A DNA stretch of 32,029 nt from Actinomycetes bacterium (GTDB taxonomy: Bacteria; Actinomycetota; Thermoleophilia; Miltoncostaeales; Miltoncostaeaceae): NCBI GenBank assembly GCA_024639225.1, contig JAHEIS010000013.1, positions 1 through 32,029 of the forward strand. Reading direction: 5' to 3'. The position numbers were made by a program, and so were the translations under genes. Below, in pieces: positions 15,459 through 24,391 of this stretch. The first letter of the stretch is position 1. Each line of letters begins with the position of its first letter. The notes under the pieces are model-generated. The model was not told the origin of the DNA and ran no database searches. It saw only the letters and a list, made by a program, of their open reading frames with translations.

Positions 15459-16505
15459 TCAGTAGCGGCCGTTGCGACCGCGGCGGCGGGAGGTCTTGCG
15501 CAGCACCTCGAACTCCTCGAGCGAGCGACCCGAACCGACAGCGACACAGGTGAGGGGCGATTCCGCGACGTGAATCGGCATCTGAGTCTCGGAGCGCAGC
15601 CGCTCATCGAGCCCTTGGAGCAGCGAGCCGCCCCCGGCGAGCACGATGCCGCGGTCCATGATGTCCGAGGCCAGCTCCGGAGGCGTCTTGTCGAGCGTGC
15701 TCTTGACCGCGTCGATGATCTGCGCGACCGGCTCCTCCATCGCCTGGCGGACCTCCTCGGAGCTGAGCACGACCGTCTTGGGCAGCCCCGTGATCATGTC
15801 GCGACCACGGATCTCGGCCTCGACTTCTTCACGCAGCGTATGGGCCGAGCCGATCTCGAGCTTCACTTCTTCCGAAGTCTGGTGGCCGATCATGAGCTTG
15901 TGCTCACGCTTGACGTAGCTGATGATCGCTTCATCCAGCTCGTCCCCACCGACCCGGATCGACTGGGCGACGACGATGCCGCCGAGCGAGATCACCGCGA
16001 CCTCGGTGGTCCCGCCGCCGACGTCGACAATCATGTTCCCCGTCGGCTCAGCGACCGGCAGACCGGCCCCGATGGCGGCGGCCATGGGCTCCTCGATGAG
16101 GAAGGCCTGGCGAGCGCCCGCGGAGAGCGTGGCCTCCTCCACGGCCCGTTTCTCGACACCGGTCACGCCGGAGGGAACGCACACGACAACGCGCGGATGG
16201 GCCCAGCGGTTCTGGTGCACCTTCTGGATGAAGTGGCGCAACATCTGCTCGGTGACATCGAAGTCGGCGATGACACCGTCCTTGAGGGGCCGGATGGCGC
16301 TGATCGTGCCGGGCGTGCGGCCGAGCATCCGTTTCGCCTCGATTCCGACGGCGTGGACCTCATTGTTGCGCTGGTCGATCGCCACCACCGACGGCTCCGA
16401 CAGCGCGATCCCCCGTCCCCGGACGTAGACCAGAGTGTTGGCGGTGCCGAGATCGACGGCCATGTCACGGCCGCCGAATCCGGTGAGGTATCCGATCAGT
16501 CCCAC
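15459..16505 (-). CDS. mreB: Rod shape-determining actin homologue MreB
   Basis: MreB forms membrane-associated filaments that orient wall synthesis. The 348-residue protein has the actin-fold signatures DLGTANTLVY (phosphate 1), DVGGGTTEVAV (phosphate 2) and VLAGGGSLLQGL (adenosine). The N-terminal MGLIGYLTG may be the amphipathic membrane helix. The start is GTG with GGGAG and a 6-base spacer. It is the first gene of the shape cluster; its promoter should lie in 16506-16670, shared with the divergent small gene. Confidence 0.97.
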   Translation of the reverse strand: MGLIGYLTGFGGRDMAVDLGTANTLVYVRGRGIALSEPSVVAIDQRNNEVHAVGIEAKRMLGRTPGTISAIRPLKDGVIADFDVTEQMLRHFIQKVHQNRWAHPRVVVCVPSGVTGVEKRAVEEATLSAGARQAFLIEEPMAAAIGAGLPVAEPTGNMIVDVGGGTTEVAVISLGGIVVAQSIRVGGDELDEAIISYVKREHKLMIGHQTSEEVKLEIGSAHTLREEVEAEIRGRDMITGLPKTVVLSSEEVRQAMEEPVAQIIDAVKSTLDKTPPELASDIMDRGIVLAGGGSLLQGLDERLRSETQMPIHVAESPLTCVAVGSGRSLEEFEVLRKTSRRRGRNGRY

Positions 16506-16670
16506 GTTGAACTCCCGCGCGCACGGACGGCTGGGTGGTTTTCACCGGCGACAGCGGGCGCCGGGACCCTCATTCATCGCACGGGCGCAGCCACGCTATC
16601 CCTCCGCCGGGACGACTGCCACCTCAGGCCGTTGCAGCCAACCTGACCTCGTGCCCGGGGAGGGGTGCGG
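16506..16670. promoter_or_regulatory. Divergent intergenic region between mreB and a small gene
   Basis: This 165-base region must hold the mreB promoter on the minus strand and probably the promoter of the plus-strand small gene. No pair of strong -35/-10 hexamers stands out for mreB. I saw no convincing operator or riboswitch. Confidence 0.35.
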
Positions 16671-16676
16671 TACCCT
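16671..16676 (+). promoter_or_regulatory. Candidate -10 box for a leaderless transcript
   Basis: TACCCT ends 6 bases before the ATG at 16683, so a start site 7 bases downstream would be the A of the ATG. Leaderless mRNAs with TANNNT at this distance are common in actinobacteria. No good Shine-Dalgarno sits at ideal spacing, which fits. Confidence 0.4.
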
Positions 16677-16682
16677 CTGATC

Positions 16683-16904
16683 ATGGAGCTCCCACGCCTC
16701 ATGTTCGCGGATGACAACAGCGCCTACCGGCGCGTGATTCGCCGCAAAGAGCAGGAAGAAAAGCGCCGTGAGAAACGTCGCGGGGAGATCCTCGACACTC
16801 TCCGCCGGCTCAAGGCCCAGGCGAACGACCCGTCGATCGTGGACGAGCGCGAGCGCCAGCGCCGCCATGAGTCGTTCCTGGAGAAATACCCGCCGCTCTT
16901 CTAG
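16683..16904 (+). CDS. Small highly charged protein of unknown function
   Basis: A 73-residue frame rich in Arg, Glu and Lys, with a predicted long helix or coiled coil (about residues 20-65) and a hydrophobic tail ending YPPLF. I do not recognise a family. Codon third positions are mostly G or C, as in neighbouring genes, and the antisense strand carries no better candidate, so it is probably real. ATG 16683 is preferred over an upstream in-frame ATG because of the -10-like box. It runs convergent to maf and shares its CTAG stop region (16901-16904). A nucleic-acid or ribosome-binding role is conceivable from the charge, but unsupported. Confidence 0.5.
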   Translation: MELPRLMFADDNSAYRRVIRRKEQEEKRREKRRGEILDTLRRLKAQANDPSIVDERERQRRHESFLEKYPPLF

Positions 16905-17512
16905 CTCGCTTCTGTGGCCGGAGGCCCACTCTCCGCCCCCGGGCCCCAGGGCCCGAGACCGAGAACGGTGAGCATTCCGACCAGCCGGCCGACCGGAAGG
17001 CCGACCACGGTGCTGTGGTCGCCCTCGATCCGCTCGACCAGGGCCATCCCGGCGCCCTGGATGGCATAGCCACCGGCACGCTCCCGCCACTCGCCGGTGT
17101 CGAGATACCACTCGCGGGCGGCATCGGGCAGCCGGCGGAAGTGGACCAGGGTGCGATCGCAGTCGGCCAACTCGCCACGCGCCGTGATCAGGCAGACGGC
17201 GGTGAGGACGACATGGTCGCGGCCGCCGAGGTGCGTGAGCATCTCCCCCGCCTCCGCGCGGCTCGTCGGCTTCCCCAGCGCCCGATCGTCGAGGGCCACC
17301 ACGGTGTCGGCTCCCAGAACCGCACCCTCAGGTGGTATCCCGGCGCGTTCAGCGACGTCCCGAGCCTTGCCGAGGGCGTTGGCGAGGGCCAGCGCCTCCG
17401 GATGATCCGCGCCCGTCGCCTCGGCGAACCCCGATGCCACCGTGCGGAACGGGACGCCAAGAGCGGTCAGCAGGCCGCGCCGCTGCGGCGAGCGGGAAGC
17501 CAGGATGATCAG
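16901..17512 (-). CDS. maf: Maf-family nucleotide pyrophosphatase, non-canonical start
   Basis: Maf proteins hydrolyse non-canonical or UTP/dTTP-type nucleotides to monophosphates in the cytosol. The core is clear: GADTVVALDD, KPTSRAEAGEMLTHLGGRDH and AGGYAIQGAG. The first ATG/GTG/TTG in frame (GTG 17440) would remove the conserved N-terminus, which is present upstream as LILASRSPQRR-like sequence (IILASRSPQRRGLL). No ATG, GTG or TTG precedes it for a long distance. CTG 17512-17510 (M-I-I-L-A-S) or the adjacent ATC 17509 are the only sensible starts, 5 bases after the ndk stop; AAGG lies about 10 bases upstream of the CTG. The product is about 203 residues, normal for the family. Confidence 0.88.
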   Translation of the reverse strand: MIILASRSPQRRGLLTALGVPFRTVASGFAEATGADHPEALALANALGKARDVAERAGIPPEGAVLGADTVVALDDRALGKPTSRAEAGEMLTHLGGRDHVVLTAVCLITARGELADCDRTLVHFRRLPDAAREWYLDTGEWRERAGGYAIQGAGMALVERIEGDHSTVVGLPVGRLVGMLTVLGLGPWGPGAESGPPATEAS

Positions 17513-17517
17513 AGGGT

Positions 17518-17928
17518 CTAGACCTTCGTGAAGTGCAGCTCGAGCTCGCGCTCGGCCGACTCGAGCCCGTCGGACCCGTGGATCACGTTCTGGCCGGTCT
17601 CCGTGGCGAAGTCGCCCCGGATCGTGCCGGGGGCCGACTCCATCGGGTTCGTCGTACCCATCATCGCGCGCAGAGCGGCGATCGTGCCCTCGGGCCCCGT
17701 GACCGCCATCATCACGACCGGGCCGGAGGTGATGAAGTCGACCAGCTCGCCGAAGAACGGCTTCTCGGAATGCTCGCCGTAGTGGGACTCCGCCGCGTCG
17801 CGGGCCATGGTCGTCTTCTTCATGGCGATGATCTCGAAGCCCCGACGTTCGATGCGGGACACGATCTCACCGGTCAGCCCCGCGGCGACGCCGTCGGGCT
17901 TGATCATCACGAACGAACGCTCACTCAC
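17518..17928 (-). CDS. ndk: Nucleoside diphosphate kinase
   Basis: Ndk moves phosphate between nucleoside di- and triphosphates through a phosphohistidine. The 136-residue protein starts SERSFVMIKPDGV, and the active-site histidine is H117 in NVIHGSD. YGEHSEKPFF and GTTNPMESAPGTIR are also diagnostic. Its GTG start shares the last base of the upstream stop (TAGTG), so translation is probably coupled. Location between folC and the mre genes matches other actinobacteria. Confidence 0.98.
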   Translation of the reverse strand: MSERSFVMIKPDGVAAGLTGEIVSRIERRGFEIIAMKKTTMARDAAESHYGEHSEKPFFGELVDFITSGPVVMMAVTGPEGTIAALRAMMGTTNPMESAPGTIRGDFATETGQNVIHGSDGLESAERELELHFTKV

Positions 17929-18503
17929 TAGCTGCCCTCCAGGCCTTTGCGGATTCGATCACGCCATCGACCGCCGTCGCCGATCTCCGTGACGCTCTCA
18001 CCCTCGGCCAGCTCACCCGAGCCGACGCGCTGGCGGAACTCCACCTCTGCGAGCCGCGCCTCGAGCGCGGCGACATCCTCCTGGCGAGCAACGCCGGCAC
18101 CCGAGAGAGCCCGGTCGAACCCGCCGCCGGTCATGTCCGGCGAGCCCTCGCGCTCGAGCAGGCGGCCGACCATGGCCCGGCCCTCCTCGTCGTCCGGGGA
18201 CAGGCGCTGCTCCAACAGCAGGAGCTCCAACTCGCGCTCGCGCGTCTCGATCAGGTACTCGGGAGGGCGCACGATCAGGTAGATGATGGCCCCGAGATAC
18301 GGGATCAGCACGGCAAGGGCGACCGACCCGGCGATGAACGCGGGCTCACGGAAGCGGCGCTTGGCGTCCTGGTAGGTCCAGAAGATCAGCGCGCCCCAGA
18401 GCAGCAGGAAGAAGAGCTGCAAAAGGACCGACCCGATTGCCCACAGGGGCGAATCGAAGAACCCATTGACCGAGTCAAACGGGTTGGAAGAAAGAAAAGT
18501 CAC
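17928..18503 (-). CDS. Membrane protein with PLDc_N-like region and C-terminal coiled coil
   Basis: A 191-residue protein of unknown function. Two membrane helices (about residues 20-45 and 58-80) flank the loop WTYQDAKRR. The second ends in PYLGAIIYLIVRPPEYL, which resembles the short PLDc_N (phospholipase D nuclease N-terminal) membrane module found in many small actinobacterial proteins. The cytosolic C-terminal part is acidic and helical (RERELELLLLEQ; DVAALEARLAEVEFRQR) and could be a coiled coil. GTG 18503 is chosen because it lies 4 bases after the folC stop; the open frame continues upstream inside folC. No catalytic motif is seen. Confidence 0.7.
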   Translation of the reverse strand: MTFLSSNPFDSVNGFFDSPLWAIGSVLLQLFFLLLWGALIFWTYQDAKRRFREPAFIAGSVALAVLIPYLGAIIYLIVRPPEYLIETRERELELLLLEQRLSPDDEEGRAMVGRLLEREGSPDMTGGGFDRALSGAGVARQEDVAALEARLAEVEFRQRVGSGELAEGESVTEIGDGGRWRDRIRKGLEGS

Positions 18504-18507
18504 GTTC

Positions 18508-19872
18508 TCATCCTGGGCGTTTGGGAGCCCCGGGGGATGTGTCTGCGGAAACCGAAGCGAGCATAGCAACGCCTTTCGACACGTCCGCCAGGATCGCCTG
18601 CCTCAGATCCCTCAGCAGATACAACGAGCCACAGATGACGACACCGCCGCTCGGTCCGACCCACCGACGCGCCGCGAGGACCGCCTCAGCCGGGTCGGCG
18701 ACCGCGTGCGCCTCCGTACCCATCGCCCGGGCCAGCTCTGACAGCTCGTCGGGGCTGCGCGAGCGGGGGTGCGCGGAGGCGGTCGCATAGAGCACGTCAC
18801 ACTCGTCGAGGATCGGGCCGATCACCCCGGCGGCATCCTTGTCGTCGAGCAACGCGAGCACGGCCGCCCGCGGCCGCGGCAGGACTCCGGAGAGCTCGCG
18901 GGCCAGGGCCTCGGCGCCGGAAGGGTTATGCGCGCCGTCGATGATGAGCGCCGGGGTGCCCGGGATGCGCTCGAGTCGCCCGGGCATCGCGACCCGCGCG
19001 AGGGCGTGGCCGGCCTCGGGCCCGAGGGGGCGACCGAGCGCCGCCTCGACCGCCGAGGCCGCGGTCGCGAGGTTGTCGTGCTGGAAGGTCCCTGCCGCGG
19101 CCGGGGCGTCGACGCGGATCGCACCCGAGGCCGTGGTCAGCGTGATGCTGCCGTCGGCGACGGGGTCGACTCCAACCTCAGCTCTCACCCATCGGGGATC
19201 CAGCCCGAGCTCGCCGGCAGCGATCCGAACCGCGTCGACCGCGTCGGCCTCGAGTGGCCCCACGACCACCCGATCCGACCCCCCGGGAGCGACGGCGAGC
19301 TTCTCGCGGGCGATCTCCAGGTGGGTCGTTCCCAGGAGCGCCGTGTGCTCGAGAGAGATCGAGGTCACAACCACCGCGGCCGGACGCTCGAGGACGTTCG
19401 TCGCGTCCCAGCGCCCCCCGAGGCCAGCCTCGATCACCTGCCATGCGCACCCGGCCTCGGCGAAGATCAGAAACGCGGCGGCCGTCACCCCCTCGAACTG
19501 TGTGACGGCGTCCCCCGGCTCGAGCTCCAGTCCCGCGGCAGCGTCGGCGACGCGCATCACGGCGGCCGCGAACTGCTCGGGTGGCACCGGGGCGCCGTTC
19601 ACCTCGACGCGTTCGTGCCAGCCCCCGAGATGCGGCGACAGATACGCCCCGGTCGACAGCCCCTCCCCCTCCAGCAACGCCGCGCAGAAGCGGGTCGTCG
19701 ATGACTTCCCGTTGCTGCCCACGATGTGAATTGAGTGCCGCCCATGCTGTGGGTTGCCCAGAGCCGCGAGCAGGGCCTCCATCCGCGTGAGGCCGAAGCG
19801 CATGCCGAGGATCTCCCGCCCCTCGATCCACGCGGCAGCCTCGGCGATGATCGGCGGGTCGTCAGGCGTCAG
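18508..19872 (-). CDS. folC: Folylpolyglutamate synthase / dihydrofolate synthase, non-canonical start
   Basis: FolC adds glutamate to (dihydro)folate in one-carbon metabolism. The Mur-ligase-like fold shows a P-loop reading VGSNGKSSTT (family usually TNGKGST), GLGGRWDATN, SISLEHTALLG and DGAHNPSG. Family members have a helix of the type DAxxWIxGR before the P-loop, seen here as AEAAAWIEGR. The next ATG (19803) would delete it, and no ATG, GTG or TTG lies between it and an arginine/proline-rich shadow region inside valS. CTG 19872 (M-T-P-D-D) is the best start, overlapping the valS end by 11 bases; ATC 19851 is the alternative. Neither has a clear Shine-Dalgarno. Predicted length is 454 residues. 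Confidence 0.9.
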   Translation of the reverse strand: MTPDDPPIIAEAAAWIEGREILGMRFGLTRMEALLAALGNPQHGRHSIHIVGSNGKSSTTRFCAALLEGEGLSTGAYLSPHLGGWHERVEVNGAPVPPEQFAAAVMRVADAAAGLELEPGDAVTQFEGVTAAAFLIFAEAGCAWQVIEAGLGGRWDATNVLERPAAVVVTSISLEHTALLGTTHLEIAREKLAVAPGGSDRVVVGPLEADAVDAVRIAAGELGLDPRWVRAEVGVDPVADGSITLTTASGAIRVDAPAAAGTFQHDNLATAASAVEAALGRPLGPEAGHALARVAMPGRLERIPGTPALIIDGAHNPSGAEALARELSGVLPRPRAAVLALLDDKDAAGVIGPILDECDVLYATASAHPRSRSPDELSELARAMGTEAHAVADPAEAVLAARRWVGPSGGVVICGSLYLLRDLRQAILADVSKGVAMLASVSADTSPGAPKRPG

Positions 19873-22408
19873 AACGGAGGGCGGCGAGCTGGCCGCCCAG
19901 GGTCTCGGCCTCGGCGCGGAAGCGCTCGGCTTTCTCGCGCTCCGCCGCGACGAGGTCGGCGGGGGCCCGCTCGACGAACCGCTCGTTGGCCAGCTGCTTC
20001 TCGGCCCGGGCAAGCTCCTTCTCCGCGAGCGCGACGGCATCCTCGAGCCGGGCGATCTCGGCGGCGGTGTCGATCCCGCCCTCCCGCTCGATCATCAGCC
20101 GACCGCCGGCGATCGGCTGCACCTGGGCGGCCTCCGCCGGAGCGGAGACGTGTTCGCAGCGGGCCAGCGCGGCCAGCGCGGCGGACGGCACGGCCCTGCC
20201 GGCCGAGATCTCCACGGCGACCTTCAGCGGCTCGCGCGGGGCGATGTCGTTGTCGGCCCGGAACGAGCGGACGCCGCGCACGACGTCTTGGAGCGCCGCG
20301 ATCGCCTGCTCCGCCTCGGGGTCGGGACCCGCCGCAGCAACCGGCGGAGCGTGTTGGAGCATCAGCCCCTCCGCCCCGGGCAGCCGGGCGTAGCACTCCT
20401 CGGTGACGAACGGGATCAGCGGATGGGCCAGCGCCAGCAGCTGCTCGAGGATGTGGGCAGCGACGTCGGGCGTGGCCTCGTCGGCCTTGAGCAGCTCGAG
20501 GTACCAGTCGGCGAAGTCGTCGAAGATCACGTGGTAGACCGCGTCGGCGAGGGCGCTGAACTCGAAGGCGGCGATCAGCTCGTCGGCCCGACGGATCACC
20601 GCCTCCAGACGCGCCGTCATCCAGCGGTCGGCCAGCGTCAGCGGGGCCGTCGTCGCGCCGAGCTTTCCGTCCCGGGCGAGGACGAGGTTGGTGGCGTTCC
20701 AGATCTTGGTGACGAGCTGGCGCCCCATCTCGATCCGCTCCATATTGAAGCGGGCGTCCTGGGCACTCGACATCGAGAGCATCCCGAAGCGCAGGGCGTC
20801 GGCGCCGTGCTCCTCGATGACGTCGATCGGGTCGATGCCGGTGCCGAGGCTCTTGCTCATACGCCGACCGTCCGGAGCCTGGATCACCGAGTGGATGTTC
20901 ACCTCCGAGAAGGGCTCTGCGCCCATGAACTCCACGCCCATCATCACCATCCGGGCGACCCAGAGGAAGATGATGTCGCGCGCGGTCGACAGGACCTGGG
21001 TCGGGTAGAAGCGCTCGAGTTCAGGCGTCTGCTCGGGCCAACCGAGGGTGGCGAAAGGCCAGAGCGCCGAGCTGAACCAGGTGTCGAGCACGTCGGGATC
21101 CCGCTCCCACCCCTCACCCTCGGGGGCCTCACGGCCGACGTGGATCTCCTCGCCCCGGTACCAGACCGGCAGCTGGTGTCCCCACCACAGCTGGCGCGAC
21201 AGGCACCACGGGCGGATCTCGCGTAGCCAGTTGAGGTAGACGTCACCCCAGCGCTCCGGAGTGAAGCGAAGGCGTCCCTCCTCGACCGCGGCGATGGCGG
21301 GCTGTGCCAACTCGGTCATGTCGGCGAACCACTGCAGCGAGATCAACGGCTCCACCCGCTCGCCGGAGCGGTGGGAGAACGGGACGCTGTGGACGTAGGG
21401 CGTCTCGCCCCGGACGCGCCCGTCGTCGCGCAGAGCCTGCGTGACTGCGGTCGAAGCCTCGGCGACGGTCATCCCGCGGAAGGCCTCCGGGGCCGCGTCG
21501 GTGATGCGCCCGTCCTCACCGATGATCCCGATCGCCTCGAGGCCGTGGCGACGGCCCATCTCGAAGTCATTCATGTCGTGGGCCGGGGTCACCTTGAGCG
21601 CACCGGTCCCGAACGCCGGATCGATGTAGTCGTCGGCGATGATCGGGATCTCGCGCCCGACCAGCGGCAGCGTGCAGGTCGTGCCGACGAGCTCCCCGTA
21701 GCGCTCGTCCTCCGGGTGAACCGCCACGGCGGTGTCGCCCAGCATCGTCTCCGGCCGGGTGGTGGCCACGACGATCTCGCCCGAGCCGTCGCTCAGCGGG
21801 TAGGCGATCTCGACGAGGGTGTCCTCGACCTCCTCGTTGACGACCTCGAGGTCGCTGATCGCCGAGCGGAGCCCGGGGTCCCAGTTGACCATGTAGTCGT
21901 CGCGGTAGACCCAGCCCTTCTCATGGAGAGCGACGAACACCCCCAGGACGGCGTCGGCGTAGCCCTCGTCCATGGTGAACCGCTCACGCGAGTAGTCGAG
22001 GGTCGCACCCAGGCGCCGGAGCTGGGAGATGATCGTCCCGCCCGACTCCGCCTTCCAGTCCCACACGCGCTGCTCGAAGGCATCGCGGCCCATCTCGCGG
22101 CGGTCCAGCCCCTCGGCGGCGAGCTGCTTCTCGACGACGGCCTGGGTCGCGATGCCGGCGTGATCGGTGCCGCAGATCCACATGGTCTCGGCACCCTCCA
22201 TCCGCCGACGGCGGATGAGCAGATCCTGGATCGTGTTGTTGAGCGCGTGCCCCATGTGGAGGGCGCCCGTCACATTCGGTGGCGGAATCGCGATCGTGAA
22301 CGGCTGCTTGCCGCTTGCGGGGTCCGCGCGCAGAGCGCCGGACTCCTCCCATGCTGCGATCCACCGGGGCTCAGCCTCGGCCGGATCGAATCGGCCGGAC
22401 GTGCCCAC
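19862..22408 (-). CDS. valS: Valyl-tRNA synthetase
   Basis: A class I aminoacyl-tRNA synthetase charging tRNA-Val. The 848 residues contain the HIGH motif as HMGH (51-54), the editing (CP1) domain (about 180-330, with TTRPETMLGDTAVAVHP), and KMSKS as RMSKS (516-520). An anticodon-binding helical domain follows, then the C-terminal coiled-coil arm (about 780-848), which is typical of ValS. GTG start, 5 bases after clpX. No T-box or other tRNA-sensing leader is possible in so short a gap, so expression depends on the upstream clp promoter. Confidence 0.98.
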   Translation of the reverse strand: MGTSGRFDPAEAEPRWIAAWEESGALRADPASGKQPFTIAIPPPNVTGALHMGHALNNTIQDLLIRRRRMEGAETMWICGTDHAGIATQAVVEKQLAAEGLDRREMGRDAFEQRVWDWKAESGGTIISQLRRLGATLDYSRERFTMDEGYADAVLGVFVALHEKGWVYRDDYMVNWDPGLRSAISDLEVVNEEVEDTLVEIAYPLSDGSGEIVVATTRPETMLGDTAVAVHPEDERYGELVGTTCTLPLVGREIPIIADDYIDPAFGTGALKVTPAHDMNDFEMGRRHGLEAIGIIGEDGRITDAAPEAFRGMTVAEASTAVTQALRDDGRVRGETPYVHSVPFSHRSGERVEPLISLQWFADMTELAQPAIAAVEEGRLRFTPERWGDVYLNWLREIRPWCLSRQLWWGHQLPVWYRGEEIHVGREAPEGEGWERDPDVLDTWFSSALWPFATLGWPEQTPELERFYPTQVLSTARDIIFLWVARMVMMGVEFMGAEPFSEVNIHSVIQAPDGRRMSKSLGTGIDPIDVIEEHGADALRFGMLSMSSAQDARFNMERIEMGRQLVTKIWNATNLVLARDGKLGATTAPLTLADRWMTARLEAVIRRADELIAAFEFSALADAVYHVIFDDFADWYLELLKADEATPDVAAHILEQLLALAHPLIPFVTEECYARLPGAEGLMLQHAPPVAAAGPDPEAEQAIAALQDVVRGVRSFRADNDIAPREPLKVAVEISAGRAVPSAALAALARCEHVSAPAEAAQVQPIAGGRLMIEREGGIDTAAEIARLEDAVALAEKELARAEKQLANERFVERAPADLVAAEREKAERFRAEAETLGGQLAALRSDA

Positions 22409-22413
22409 GACTG

Positions 22414-23688
<1,275 letters not shown>

Positions 23689-23711
23689 CAGTCGCCGGGG
23701 ATTATTGCCGG

Positions 23712-23732
23712 GACGGGCCGAAAACGCCCGTC
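23712..23732 (-). repeat. Inverted repeat between clpP and clpX
   Basis: GACGGGC and GCCCGTC form a perfect 7-bp stem around a 7-base loop (GTTTTCG on the minus strand), 24 bases before the clpX start. There is no T-run downstream. It could modulate clpX translation or set the clpP:clpX ratio by processing or partial termination; function is not shown. Confidence 0.4.
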
Positions 23733-23806
23733 ATGTCGTTGCGAAACAGGCAATGCACCCCCGGAAGGATCATGGCGGTCGAGCTCGCGCGGCCGGCTCG
23801 AGGCGC

Positions 23807-24391
23807 CTAGTGGCTCTCGATGACGCGGTCGATGATGCCGTAGTCGCGGGCCTCTTCCGACGTCATGAACCGGTCCCGCTCCGTGTCCTCGGAGACCTGC
23901 TCGGCGGTCTTGCCGGTGTGCTTGGCGACGATCTCGTCGAGCCGCTTGCGCAGGTCGATGACCTCCCGGGCGTGGATCTCGATGTCCGTCGCCTGACCCT
24001 GAAAGCCGCTCGAGACCTGGTGGATCATGATCTTCGCGTTGGGGAGGGCCATGCGCTTGTCGGGTGCTCCTCCGGCCAGCAGCAGGGCACCCATGCTCAT
24101 GGCGATGCCCACGCAGATCGTCTGCACCTGGGGCTTGATGAACTGCATCGTGTCGTAGATCGCCAGCCCCGCGTACACCGAGCCGCCGGGGCTGTTGATG
24201 TAGATCGAGATGTCCTTTTCGGGGTCCTCGGACTCGAGGTGAAGCAGCTGAGCCACGATCAGGTTGGCGATCTGGTCGTCCACGGGGGTACCGAGGAAGA
24301 TGATCCGCTCGGCCAGGAGCCGCGAGTAGATGTCGAACGAGCGCTCGCCGCGCGAGGTCTGCTCGACGACCATGGGGATCAGTGGGCTCAC
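23807..24391 (-). CDS. clpP: ATP-dependent Clp protease proteolytic subunit ClpP
   Basis: ClpP is the serine peptidase barrel of the Clp machine. The catalytic triad is visible as S99 (GIAMSMGA), H124 (IMIHQ) and D173 (TERDRF). [16 protein letters not shown] is the substrate-binding strand region. GTG 24391 is preferred because it overlaps the tig stop as GTGA and AGAAGGAG lies 7 bases upstream; the resulting 194 residues match the family. The in-frame extension to 24478 lies inside tig and is not conserved. Only one clpP is present here, although actinobacteria often have clpP1 and clpP2. Confidence 0.97.
   Translation of the reverse strand: MSPLIPMVVEQTSRGERSFDIYSRLLAERIIFLGTPVDDQIANLIVAQLLHLESEDPEKDISIYINSPGGSVYAGLAIYDTMQFIKPQVQTICVGIAMSMGALLLAGGAPDKRMALPNAKIMIHQVSSGFQGQATDIEIHAREVIDLRKRLDEIVAKHTGKTAEQVSEDTERDRFMTSEEARDYGIIDRVIESH

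Noticed and set aside
23735-23760. TTGC...GCAA and TTTCGC near clpX as a ClgR-type clp operator
   Set aside because: Only one half of the expected GTTCGC-N5-GCGAAC palindrome is present, so the match is not convincing.
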